A stretch of 64,000 bases of DNA from Novosphingobium acidiphilum DSM 19966. GTDB taxonomy: Bacteria > Pseudomonadota > Alphaproteobacteria > Sphingomonadales > Sphingomonadaceae. Under the pieces are notes generated by a model. It saw only the letters and a list, made by a program, of their open reading frames with translations. It had not been told where the DNA came from and made no database searches. This document shows, piece after piece, positions 37,132 to 45,439 of this stretch. The stretch is taken from contig NZ_AUBA01000001.1 of NCBI RefSeq assembly GCF_000429005.1, positions 248,001 to 312,000 of the forward strand. The letters run 5' to 3'. Made by a program: the position numbers and the translations under genes. Positions within the stretch are counted from its first letter, which is position 1; each line of letters opens with the position of its first letter.

Positions 37132-40100
37132 ATGCCCAAACGCACTGACATCTCCTCGATCCTGATCATCGGCGCCGGTCCGATCGTTATCGGCCAGGCC
37201 TGCGAATTCGATTATTCGGGGACGCAGGCGGTCAAGGCGCTGAAGGAAGAGGGCTATCGCATTGTCCTCGTCAATTCGAACCCGGCCACGATCATGACCG
37301 ATCCGGAAATGGCCGACGCCACCTATGTAGAGCCGATCACGCCCGAGATCGTCGCCAAGATCATCGCCAAGGAACGGCCCGATGCGCTGTTGCCGACGAT
37401 GGGCGGGCAAACCGCGCTCAACACCGCGCTGGCGCTGTTCCGCGACGGCACGCTGGAAAAATATGGCGTGACCATGATCGGCGCCGATGCCGAAGCGATC
37501 GACAAGGCCGAAGACCGCCTGAAATTCCGCAACGCGATGGACAAGATCGGGCTCGAATCCGCCCGGTCGGGTGTGGCGCATACGGTCGACGAAGCGCTGG
37601 CCGTGCTGGAAGAAACCGGGCTGCCTTCGATCATCCGCCCGTCGTTCACGCTGGGCGGCACCGGTGGCGGGATCGCCTACAACAAGGATGAATTCATCCG
37701 CATCGTCCGCGGCGGTCTGGAAGCATCGCCCACCACCGAAGTGCTGATCGAGGAATCGCTGCTCGGGTGGAAAGAATACGAGATGGAGGTCGTGCGCGAC
37801 GCACACGACAACTGCATCATCATCTGTTCGATCGAAAACGTCGATCCGATGGGCGTGCACACCGGCGATTCGATCACGGTCGCGCCCGCGCTGACGCTGA
37901 CCGACAAGGAATACCAGATCATGCGCAGCGCATCGATTGCGGTGCTGCGCGAAATCGGAGTCGAGACCGGCGGATCGAATGTGCAGTTTGCGGTCAATCC
38001 CAAGGATGGCCGCCTGATTGTGATCGAGATGAACCCGCGCGTGTCGCGTTCATCGGCGCTGGCGTCAAAGGCCACCGGATTTCCCATTGCCAAAGTCGCC
38101 GCCAAGCTGGCGGTCGGCTATACGCTGGATGAAATCACCAACGATATCACCGGGGCGACGCCGGCCAGTTTCGAACCGACGATCGATTACGTCGTGACCA
38201 AGATCCCGCGGTTCGCCTTCGAAAAGTTCAAGGGGTCCGAACCGCTGTTGTCGACCGCGATGAAATCGGTCGGCGAAGTCATGGCGATCGGCCGCAATTT
38301 CAAGGAATCGGTGCAAAAGGCGCTGCGCGGCCTGGAAACCGGGCTCGACGGCTTCAATCGGGTGGAAGATCTGGAAGGCGCCAGCCGCGACCAGATCAAC
38401 GCCGCGTTGTCGTTGGCCACGCCCGACCGCCTTCTGGTGATCGGGCAGGCGTTCCGCGAAGGCTTCAGCGTGGAAGACGTCCACGCCGTGACCAAATACG
38501 AACCGTGGTTCCTGCGCCAGATCGCCGAAATCATCGCCGAAGAAGCGACAGTCGTGGCCAATGGCCTGCCGCGCGATGCCGCCGGCCTGCGCCGCCTGAA
38601 GGCGATGGGCTTTTCCGACAGCCGGCTGGCCAAGCTGGCGGTGCGATCGGTGGCGATGGCGGGCAATGCCAACATGGCGCGCGCCGGGCTGCTGCACGAT
38701 GTGGTCGAAGCGATGGCGGGCGCCACCAGCGAAGCCGAAGTGCGCGATCTGCGCCACCGGCTGGGCGTGCGCCCGGTGTTCAAGCGCATCGACAGCTGCG
38801 CCGCCGAATTCGAGGCGGTGACGCCCTATATGTATTCAACCTATGAAGGTGGTCTGTTCGCCGAACCCGAAAACGAAGCCGCGCCCAGCGCTGCGCGCAA
38901 GATCGTGATCCTGGGCGGCGGACCGAACCGCATCGGGCAGGGGATCGAATTCGACTATTGCTGCTGCCACGCCTGTTTCGCGCTCGATGCTGCCGGGTTC
39001 GAGACGATCATGATCAACTGCAATCCCGAAACGGTGTCGACCGATCCCGACACATCGGACCGGCTCTATTTCGAGCCGCTGACCGCCGAAGACGTTCTCG
39101 AAATCCTTGATGTCGAACGCTCGAACGGCACGCTGGTGGGCGTGATCGTGCAGTTTGGCGGGCAGACCCCGCTGAAACTTGCGCAGGCGCTGCAGGATGC
39201 GGGCATCCCGATCCTGGGCACATCGCCCGATTCGATCGACCTTGCCGAAGATCGCGAACGCTTTTCCGATCTGGTGGAACAGCTTGGCCTGCTGCAGCCG
39301 GCCAACGGCATGGCGCGCAGTCGCGACGAAGCGGTCGCGGTGGCGGCGCGCATCGGATATCCGGTGCTGATCCGGCCGAGCTATGTGCTGGGCGGGCGCG
39401 CGATGGAAATCGTCGACAGCCAGGCGCAGCTTGACGATTACATCGCCACTGCGGTCAAAGTGTCGGGCGACAGCCCGGTGCTGATCGACCAGTATCTGCG
39501 CGATGCGATCGAATGCGATGTCGATGCGCTGGCCGATGGCGACCAGGTGGTGATTGCGGGCGTGCTGCAACATATTGAAGAGGCGGGCATCCATTCGGGC
39601 GACAGCGCCTGCACCCTGCCGCCCTATAACCTGCCCGATGCGATCATCGCCGAAATGGAGCGCCAGGCGGTGCTGCTTGCCAACGGACTGACCGTGCGCG
39701 GGCTGATGAACATCCAGTTCGCGGTCAAGGACGGGTTGGTCTATCTGATCGAAGTGAACCCGCGCGCCAGCCGCACGGTGCCGTTTGTGGCCAAGGCGAT
39801 CGGCCAGCCGATTGCCAAATATGCCGCGCGGATCATGGCGGGCGAAAAACTGGCGGACCTGCCGCCGATCCGCCGCGACATCGGCTATATGGCGGTCAAG
39901 GAGGCGGTTTTCCCGTTTGCGCGGTTCCCCGGCGTCGATCCCGCGCTGTCGCCCGAAATGAAATCGACCGGCGAAGTCATGGGTATTGACGCCAATTTTC
40001 CGGTGGCCTTTGCCAAATCGCAGCTGGGGGCGGGCACCGGTCTGCCCGACGGCGGCAAGCTGTTCGTTTCGGTCAAGGACAGCGACAAGCCGGTGATCGT

Positions 40101-40446
40101 GCCTGCGGTCCGTACGCTGGTGGCGCTCGGCTTCGATGTGGTCGCCACCGGCGGCACCGCGTCCTATCTGGAACAGCAGGGCATTCCGGTCGAACGCGTC
40201 AACAAAGTGGCCGAAGGTCGGCCGCATGTTGTCGATCATATCATCGACGGCGAAATCACCCTGATTTTCAACACGACCGAGGGCTGGCAAAGCCACAAGG
40301 ATTCGCAATCGATCCGGCGTTCGGCGCTGAACGGCAAAGTGTGCTATTTCACCACGGCTGCGGCTTCGCTGGCGGCGGCGCAGGCGATCGAGGCTTTGCG
40401 CAGCGCCGAACTTGATGTCCGGTCGTTGCAGGACTATTATAAATAG
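37132..40446 (+). CDS. carB: Carbamoyl-phosphate synthase large subunit
   Basis: An 1104-residue protein with two homologous ATP-grasp halves (first half to about residue 550, second from about 580), making carbamoyl phosphate from bicarbonate, ammonia and two ATP. Seen: ILIIGAGPIVIGQACEFDYSG, EMNPRVSRSSALASKATGFP and its counterpart EVNPRASRTVPFVAKAIG. The MGS-like allosteric domain closes the protein (FDVVATGGTASYLEQQGIP). It lies 66 bases after carA. Confidence 0.97.
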   Translation: MPKRTDISSILIIGAGPIVIGQACEFDYSGTQAVKALKEEGYRIVLVNSNPATIMTDPEMADATYVEPITPEIVAKIIAKERPDALLPTMGGQTALNTALALFRDGTLEKYGVTMIGADAEAIDKAEDRLKFRNAMDKIGLESARSGVAHTVDEALAVLEETGLPSIIRPSFTLGGTGGGIAYNKDEFIRIVRGGLEASPTTEVLIEESLLGWKEYEMEVVRDAHDNCIIICSIENVDPMGVHTGDSITVAPALTLTDKEYQIMRSASIAVLREIGVETGGSNVQFAVNPKDGRLIVIEMNPRVSRSSALASKATGFPIAKVAAKLAVGYTLDEITNDITGATPASFEPTIDYVVTKIPRFAFEKFKGSEPLLSTAMKSVGEVMAIGRNFKESVQKALRGLETGLDGFNRVEDLEGASRDQINAALSLATPDRLLVIGQAFREGFSVEDVHAVTKYEPWFLRQIAEIIAEEATVVANGLPRDAAGLRRLKAMGFSDSRLAKLAVRSVAMAGNANMARAGLLHDVVEAMAGATSEAEVRDLRHRLGVRPVFKRIDSCAAEFEAVTPYMYSTYEGGLFAEPENEAAPSAARKIVILGGGPNRIGQGIEFDYCCCHACFALDAAGFETIMINCNPETVSTDPDTSDRLYFEPLTAEDVLEILDVERSNGTLVGVIVQFGGQTPLKLAQALQDAGIPILGTSPDSIDLAEDRERFSDLVEQLGLLQPANGMARSRDEAVAVAARIGYPVLIRPSYVLGGRAMEIVDSQAQLDDYIATAVKVSGDSPVLIDQYLRDAIECDVDALADGDQVVIAGVLQHIEEAGIHSGDSACTLPPYNLPDAIIAEMERQAVLLANGLTVRGLMNIQFAVKDGLVYLIEVNPRASRTVPFVAKAIGQPIAKYAARIMAGEKLADLPPIRRDIGYMAVKEAVFPFARFPGVDPALSPEMKSTGEVMGIDANFPVAFAKSQLGAGTGLPDGGKLFVSVKDSDKPVIVPAVRTLVALGFDVVATGGTASYLEQQGIPVERVNKVAEGRPHVVDHIIDGEITLIFNTTEGWQSHKDSQSIRRSALNGKVCYFTTAAASLAAAQAIEALRSAELDVRSLQDYYK

Positions 40447-40530
40447 CCTTGCACAGGTACCTCCTGCACAAGCAGTTGTCTCGTCCGGGTCCCGCAAGGT
40501 CCCGGCAGGGCAGATTTTTCCCTCGATGAT

Positions 40531-40545
40531 ACCCCGTTTCGGGGT
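40531..40545 (+). terminator. Short GC hairpin between carB and greA
   Basis: ACCCCG-ttt-CGGGGT is a compact 6-bp stem 84 bases after the carB stop and 34 before greA. No T-run follows, so it may be an attenuator or part of the greA leader rather than a full terminator. Confidence 0.3.
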
Positions 40546-40579
40546 TCACTCATCGCAGATCGGTTGAAAAGGAATACGG

Positions 40580-41053
40580 ATGGCGACTGAAAAGCTGCCG
40601 ATGCTTCAGGAAGGCTATGACAAGCTGTTTTCGGAGCTGAAAGCGCTGCGCGAGGAACGCCCCAGGGTCGTTGACGCGATCGAAGAGGCGCGCGCGCATG
40701 GCGATCTTTCGGAAAATGCCGAATATCACGCCGCAAAAGAGCGTCAGGGCCAGATCGAAGCGACGATTGCCGATCTTGAGGACAAGCTGAGCCGCGCCAA
40801 CATCATCGATCCGACCACGCTGTCGGGTGATCGCATCGTGTTCGGCGCAACCGTGACGCTGCTCGATGATGCGGACAAGCCGGTGCGGTACCAGATCGTC
40901 GGTCTGGCCGAAGCCGATGCCAAACGCGGCCGGATCAGCTACAATTCGCCGCTGGGCAAAGCCCTGATCGGGCGTCGCGTGGAAGACGAGATCGAAGTGA
41001 CGGTGCCTGCGGGCGACCGGTTCTATGTGGTGGAAAAAATCGAATTCATCTGA
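40580..41053 (+). CDS. greA: Transcription elongation factor GreA
   Basis: A 157-residue RNA polymerase cleavage factor that rescues backtracked complexes. The N-terminal coiled coil (residues 1-75) has the acidic tip ARAHGDLSENAEYHAAKERQ, whose D and E act in the active site. The C-terminal FKBP-like domain has NSPLGKALIGRRVEDEIEV. It follows carAB, and ends at a strong bidirectional terminator. Confidence 0.97.
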   Translation: MATEKLPMLQEGYDKLFSELKALREERPRVVDAIEEARAHGDLSENAEYHAAKERQGQIEATIADLEDKLSRANIIDPTTLSGDRIVFGATVTLLDDADKPVRYQIVGLAEADAKRGRISYNSPLGKALIGRRVEDEIEVTVPAGDRFYVVEKIEFI

Positions 41054-41076
41054 ACCGGCTTTGCCCAGCGCATATC

Positions 41077-41114
41077 AAAAAAGCCCCGCATCCCTCTGGA
41101 TGCGGGGCTTTTTT
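41077..41114. terminator. Bidirectional rho-independent terminator
   Basis: A 17-bp perfect stem (41077-41093 with 41098-41114, loop CTCT) with A/T-runs on both sides. It serves greA (plus) and the DUF4170 gene (minus). Confidence 0.93.
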
Positions 41115-41121
41115 GTGCGCT

Positions 41122-41343
41122 TCAACCTTCTGAAAGGTCGGGTTCGAGCAGCCGGTGCATGTGCACGATGACATACCGCATTTCGGCATCGTCGACGGTG
41201 CGTTGCGCCGACGAACGCCAGGCCTCTTCCGCCGACGCATAGTCGGGATAGACGCCGACCAGGTCAATCGCCTTCAGATCGACAAATTCAAGGCCCTGCG
41301 GGTCCTTGACCCGACCGCCCATCACCAGGTGAAGCTTTTGCAT
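41122..41343 (-). CDS. DUF4170 family small protein
   Basis: A 73-residue conserved alphaproteobacterial protein of unknown function. KLHLVMGGRVKDPQGLEFVD and the following VGVYPDYASAEEAWR, with RTVDDAEMRYVIVHMHRL, match the DUF4170 family. No membrane helix. ATG 41343 behind GGAAAG is the family start; the frame extends 15 codons further without support. Confidence 0.85.
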   Translation of the reverse strand: MQKLHLVMGGRVKDPQGLEFVDLKAIDLVGVYPDYASAEEAWRSSAQRTVDDAEMRYVIVHMHRLLEPDLSEG

Positions 41344-41456
41344 GGGATACTTTCCGTAGGGGAACGAGGAACTCAGTGCCCCTGACAAATGCGCCCATGC
41401 AATTCAAGTCCGTTGAACCTCTTTGTTGATGCGATCGCGCGATCGGCGTGCGGCGA

Positions 41457-41936
41457 TCAGTCGCGCCGTTTCAGGCGCTGGATGGCGGTTTCGCCGGCCT
41501 CGCGCAGTGCGCCAAGCGCCACTTCAGCCAGGTTGCCAAGCTTGCGCGTCGCTTCTGCGCCATTTTCGCCAAGGTGGCCGAACTGTTCGACAATCCGGTC
41601 TTCGATATGGCCCACGCCGGTCTTGCCCGCGCTGGCCGCGCTGGTGGCATAGGCAAGGGCAAGCTCTGCGCCGATCGCAGCCAGCCGGGCGATCCGTTCC
41701 GCCGCGGCATTGCCGACCGCCTCGGCGCGGCCGACGTCAGCGGAGGCGCTGCGCCGCATTGGTCGCGCCAGCACGCCTGCAAGCAGCGCGCCCAGCACGA
41801 TGCCGCCGGCAACGCTGGCAACGGGATGATCATGGATGAATTCACGGGCCTTGGTCGACGCATTCGCGGCCAATTCGCCGCTGCGTTCGCGCGCTTCTTC
41901 AAGCCGCTCGGCCAGCGTGGTTTCGGTATCGGTCAC
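41457..41936 (-). CDS. YqjD/ElaB-like (DUF883-type) membrane-anchored protein
   Basis: A 159-residue protein: a charged helical N-terminal half, then HDHPVASVAGGIVLGALLAG (about 36-55), the glycine-zipper membrane segment typical of ElaB/YqjD proteins, and an Ala-rich helical tail of about 90 residues. E. coli YqjD and ElaB bind ribosomes at the inner membrane in stationary phase. Start GTG 41936 behind AAGGAG. Last gene of a four-gene set. Confidence 0.65.
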   Translation of the reverse strand: MTDTETTLAERLEEARERSGELAANASTKAREFIHDHPVASVAGGIVLGALLAGVLARPMRRSASADVGRAEAVGNAAAERIARLAAIGAELALAYATSAASAGKTGVGHIEDRIVEQFGHLGENGAEATRKLGNLAEVALGALREAGETAIQRLKRRD

Positions 41937-41937
41937 G

Positions 41938-42285
41938 TCAGTTTCTCCTTGGTCGTTGGATGATCCTGCGGGCATGCGGGACCAGCCAGCGTTTTGCCGT
42001 CACCCCACCGTAACGCGCGAACCTTCCCAGCGGTTCCCTTGCGAACCAGCCGATCAGCGCCGTCACGGTCAACGCCAGCACCGCGGGATTGTCCCGCGCG
42101 AGCGCAACCGCGCTGTCCGCCGTATCGGCAAGACCGGACACGACCTTTTGGCGCAATCGTTCACCCAGCGGCCGTGCCGCAAGGTCTGACCGGATCGTGG
42201 CAATATCGTTGCGCACCAGTTCGCGCGCCACGTCGCGCAGATTGCGCGCCGCCACAAGTGCCGCTTCGTCGCTGGCGGTGGTCAT
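41938..42285 (-). CDS. Unknown membrane-associated protein in yqj-like cluster
   Basis: A 115-residue protein not recognised by family. The first 60 residues are charged and helical; one hydrophobic segment lies at about 67-82 (AVLALTVTALIGWFA); the tail is strongly basic (RIIQRPRRN). Size and position suit a YqjK-like partner, but similarity is not evident. ATG 42285 overlaps the stop of the preceding gene. Confidence 0.65.
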   Translation of the reverse strand: MTTASDEAALVAARNLRDVARELVRNDIATIRSDLAARPLGERLRQKVVSGLADTADSAVALARDNPAVLALTVTALIGWFAREPLGRFARYGGVTAKRWLVPHARRIIQRPRRN

Positions 42286-42662
42286 GTCCGGTCTCCACCG
42301 CCAGTGCCGGTCAGCAGGCGCACCATGCGCCTGACCCGGCGCAGTGCGATACGCGCAGAGACGATCGCAAACAATGCCAGGCCAGCCGCCACCGCACCCA
42401 TCGCAGCCCATGCGCCGATCAACGGAGCCAGCGCGAGCAGCAGCCCGACAACCAGCGCCATCAGCGTGAAAAACGCCAGGAACAGCGCCAGCACGATCAG
42501 CATTGCGATCGTCTTGGTCTGCGCCAACGCATAGGCCACGGCCTTGCGCCAAAACGCCGTCTCTGCCTCGATCAGCAGCGCTGCATCCTTGGCCAGTGCA
42601 GAGGCAAACTGCGCCAGCGAAGGAGGCTCGGTCGGTTCGTCAGGCCGCTGGTTTTCGTCCAT
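42282..42662 (-). CDS. Phage holin superfamily III / YqjE-like protein
   Basis: A 126-residue protein with a charged N terminus, the segment SLAQFASALAKDAALLIEAE typical of YqjE/holin-X proteins, two adjacent helices (about 53-75 and 80-102) and a basic tail. In E. coli yqjE lies between yqjD and yqjK. A true phage lysis role is unlikely because no phage genes are nearby. ATG 42662. Confidence 0.75.
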   Translation of the reverse strand: MDENQRPDEPTEPPSLAQFASALAKDAALLIEAETAFWRKAVAYALAQTKTIAMLIVLALFLAFFTLMALVVGLLLALAPLIGAWAAMGAVAAGLALFAIVSARIALRRVRRMVRLLTGTGGGDRT

Positions 42663-42681
42663 GAAAGGGCGCCCGGGCTGA

Positions 42682-43239
42682 TCAGGCGTCACGTTCGCCC
42701 GAACGGCTGAACAGGCGGGCAAGCAGGAAACCGGTAACTGCGGCAAGGCCGAGCGCGGTCGCCGGGCTTTTGCGGACAAAGGCAGCCACGTCCTGGGTCA
42801 GGTCCGCGATATCTTTGGCAGCCAGCTTTTCTGCCGATGTTTCAAGCGCGCCAGCGGCGTTGCGGGCATAATCGCCGTATTGCACGCCCAGCTTTTCGTC
42901 GATGACCGGTGCCGTATCGCCGATTGCCCGGCCGACCGAGGCAATCGCTTCACTGGTCTTGTCCTTGCCCACGCGCACCGCATCCAGGCTTTTGTCGCGC
43001 GCCTGCTTGGCCAGCGCTCCGGCCTGTTCGGTCAGCTCGTTCGCCGTGGAGCCTGCCTTTTCGCGCGCCGCAGCCGCGATTTCGGCGGCGTTGCTGCGCA
43101 AATCCTGCGCGTTGGCCTTGGCATCGTCGATCGCACGCGCAAACCGCGATTTGATCGCTTCGGCTTCCTCGACACCCGCAGCAACGGTCGAGTGCGCGGT
43201 TTCGGTGTCCGTTTCGGGGTGGGAGTTCGTGTCTTCCAT
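42682..43239 (-). CDS. YqjD-like protein with long helical N-terminal domain
   Basis: A 185-residue Ala/Lys/Glu-rich, largely helical protein (LEA- or apolipoprotein-like repeats, about 25-135) with a C-terminal DUF883-type anchor VRKSPATALGLAAVTGFLLA (about 157-176) and a final RLFSRSGERDA. This is the order of E. coli YqjD: helix first, membrane anchor last. ATG 43239 behind AAGGA. First gene of the four-gene minus-strand set. Confidence 0.7.
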   Translation of the reverse strand: MEDTNSHPETDTETAHSTVAAGVEEAEAIKSRFARAIDDAKANAQDLRSNAAEIAAAAREKAGSTANELTEQAGALAKQARDKSLDAVRVGKDKTSEAIASVGRAIGDTAPVIDEKLGVQYGDYARNAAGALETSAEKLAAKDIADLTQDVAAFVRKSPATALGLAAVTGFLLARLFSRSGERDA

Positions 43240-43496
43240 GGCTCAATTCCTTTTTGCGGGTACCTGACGACGCAACGCCTGCACGAAGGCGCGAATGGAC
43301 TATATGCACGTTATTAGCGGAAGGTCCCTCGGTTTGCTTTCAAAAATTCGATTTCGTGACACCTCGCAGGTGCACACGGGTGCTTGCCTGACTTTGGCGC
43401 AGCCGATAGGAGCCCGCCTCAGATGCCCTGCCGGATGATACCCCGGCGCCTGCTGCACCGTCGCAACGCCGACAGCCCTGTTTGAAAGGCCCCACC

Positions 43497-44783
43497 ATGA
43501 CCGCGATCATCGATATTCACGCGCGCGAAATCCTCGACAGCCGTGGCAACCCGACCGTTGAAGTCGATGTGCTGCTGGAAGACGGCTCGTTCGGCCGCGC
43601 TGCGGTGCCCTCGGGCGCTTCGACCGGCGCGCACGAGGCGGTCGAACTGCGCGATGGCGACAAGGCGCGGTATCTGGGCAAGGGTGTGTTGAAGGCCGTT
43701 CACGCGGTGAACAGCGAAATTGCCGAGGCGATTGTCGGCGTCGATGCCGAAGACCAGCGCGAGATCGATCTGGCAATGATCGAACTCGACGGCACCGAAA
43801 ACAAGGCGCGGCTGGGCGCCAACGCCATTCTCGGCACCAGCCTGGCGGTGGCCAAGGCGGCGGCAGATGCGCGCGGCCTGCCGCTGTACAGCTATGTCGG
43901 CGGGGTTTCGGCGCATGTCCTGCCGGTGCCGATGATGAATATCATCAATGGCGGCGAACACGCCGACAACCCAATCGATTTCCAGGAATTCATGATCCTG
44001 CCGATCGGCGCGCCCAGCCTGGCCGAAGCGGTGCGCTGGGGTTCGGAAGTGTTCCACACGCTGAAAAAGGGCCTGCACGACAAGGGCCTGGCCACTGCAG
44101 TGGGCGACGAGGGCGGCTTTGCCCCCAATCTGTCGAGCACGCGCGATGCGCTGGATTTCATCCTGGCGTCGGTGGAACAGGCCGGCTTCAAGCCGGGCGT
44201 GGATATCGCTTTGGGGCTTGATTGCGCCGCCACAGAATTCTTCCGCGACGGCAAGTATGAAATCCGCGGCGAGGGCCTTTCGCTGACGTCAGAAGCCTTT
44301 GCCGACTATCTGGCGGCGTTGACCGAAACCTATCCGATCGTGTCGATCGAAGACGGCATGGGTGAAGACGATTTTGCCGGCTGGGCTGCGCTGACAGGCA
44401 AGATCGGGCACAAAGTGCAGCTGGTCGGTGACGATGTGTTCGTAACCAATCCGCGGCGTCTGACCATGGGCATCGAACAGGGCCTGGCCAATTCGCTGCT
44501 GGTCAAGGTCAACCAGATCGGCACGCTGACCGAAACGCTGGAAGCCGTCAGCATTGCCCAGCGCGCCGGGTATACCGCGGTCATGTCGCACCGTTCGGGC
44601 GAAACCGAGGATTCGACCATTGCCGACCTGGCGGTCGCCACCAATTGCGGCCAGATCAAGACCGGCAGCCTGGCGCGCAGCGACCGGCTGGCCAAGTACA
44701 ACCAGCTGATCCGCATCGAAGAAGAACTCGGCATGTCGGCGCATTACGCCGGGCGCGGCGCGTTTGGCCGGATCAGGGTCTGA
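43497..44783 (+). CDS. eno: Enolase
   Basis: A 428-residue glycolytic enzyme converting 2-phosphoglycerate to phosphoenolpyruvate. Conserved: GNPTVEVDVLLEDG, SGASTGAHEAVELRDGD, the metal and catalytic residues in SIEDGMGEDDF and DDVFVTN, and VKVNQIGTLTETL. SHRSGETEDSTIADLAV is the enolase signature. ATG 43497 lies 7 bases after GAAAGG. The 257-base gap upstream shows no clear promoter consensus. Confidence 0.97.
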   Translation: MTAIIDIHAREILDSRGNPTVEVDVLLEDGSFGRAAVPSGASTGAHEAVELRDGDKARYLGKGVLKAVHAVNSEIAEAIVGVDAEDQREIDLAMIELDGTENKARLGANAILGTSLAVAKAAADARGLPLYSYVGGVSAHVLPVPMMNIINGGEHADNPIDFQEFMILPIGAPSLAEAVRWGSEVFHTLKKGLHDKGLATAVGDEGGFAPNLSSTRDALDFILASVEQAGFKPGVDIALGLDCAATEFFRDGKYEIRGEGLSLTSEAFADYLAALTETYPIVSIEDGMGEDDFAGWAALTGKIGHKVQLVGDDVFVTNPRRLTMGIEQGLANSLLVKVNQIGTLTETLEAVSIAQRAGYTAVMSHRSGETEDSTIADLAVATNCGQIKTGSLARSDRLAKYNQLIRIEEELGMSAHYAGRGAFGRIRV

Positions 44784-44805
44784 TCGGCACGCCGATGCCG
44801 CCAGC

Positions 44806-44832
44806 GGGGGCGGGCCGAATGGCCCGGCCCCC
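44806..44832 (+). terminator. GC-rich hairpin after eno
   Basis: GGGGGCGGGCC (44806-44816) pairs with GGCCCGGCCCCC (44821-44832) with one bulge, loop GAAT. It lies 23 bases past the eno stop. No T-run, so termination would be partial. Confidence 0.4.
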
Positions 44833-44914
44833 GTGTGGGGCCGCACTGCACTTGCGCGGGCTCACGCACCATGGCACCCTTTTGCATCCGGGCACCCAAG
44901 CGAAAGGCACTTCG

Positions 44915-45112
44915 ATGGATCGTCAACGTATCGGCCTGTTGCTGACGAGCAGCGCGCTGGTGATGTATGCGGTGCTGTTGCCGTTGCTGCGGGTGGGACA
45001 GCCGATCACATTTGCCGCGCATTTTGTCGCCGGTGCGATGCTGGGGCTGGGCGCCACGATGATCGTTGCGGGGCGGATCGCCCGGCGCCGCGCTGCGCGG
45101 TGTCGGGGCTGA
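44915..45112 (+). CDS. Small two-helix membrane protein
   Basis: A 65-residue protein with helices at about 7-25 and 33-53 and a very basic tail (GRIARRRAARCRG). Not recognised. The start is well supported: GAAAGG 7 bases before ATG 44915. It lies 3 bases before the next small gene. Confidence 0.6.
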   Translation: MDRQRIGLLLTSSALVMYAVLLPLLRVGQPITFAAHFVAGAMLGLGATMIVAGRIARRRAARCRG

Positions 45113-45115
45113 TCG

Positions 45116-45439
45116 ATGGGTCGCAATATGCTGCGGCAACGGCCGCTGTTCGGGGTCGCGGTCGGCGCCGGCCTGGCAACGGCGGCATTTCTGACGGTGC
45201 ATTTCCTGCCGTTCGGGCCGCAGGACAAGCGGTTTCTTGAAATCCGCGTGGTGCCCGGCGGGGCTGCGCAGCAGGGTGCGATTGCCGCGGCAGGCCGGTG
45301 CCGGGCGCAGTTCACCGCGCTTATGCCCGATCACGCGTTCATCGTGCGTATCCCGCTCAAATCGCTAGACGCCGATGATTTCATCTGCCTGACCGACCAG
45401 CTGGGCACCATTGCGCACCAGGCGGTGATTGCGCGCTGA
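45116..45439 (+). CDS. Unknown small exported or anchored protein
   Basis: A 107-residue protein with one N-terminal hydrophobic segment (about 12-31), then a soluble mixed alpha/beta domain with two cysteines (in GRCRAQF and FICLTDQ) that could pair in the periplasm. Not recognised. The stop is immediately followed by the stop of the convergent lipoprotein gene. Confidence 0.55.
   Translation: MGRNMLRQRPLFGVAVGAGLATAAFLTVHFLPFGPQDKRFLEIRVVPGGAAQQGAIAAAGRCRAQFTALMPDHAFIVRIPLKSLDADDFICLTDQLGTIAHQAVIAR

Noticed and set aside
42282..42662. Prophage remnant suggested by the holin-like gene
   Set aside because: No other phage gene nearby; the neighbours fit a chromosomal yqjD/yqjE-type cluster.
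43240..43345. General-stress (EcfG-type GGAAC-N16/17-GTT) promoter before the yqjD-like genes
   Set aside because: Only a GGGACC-like match with wrong spacing; no GGAAC in the region.
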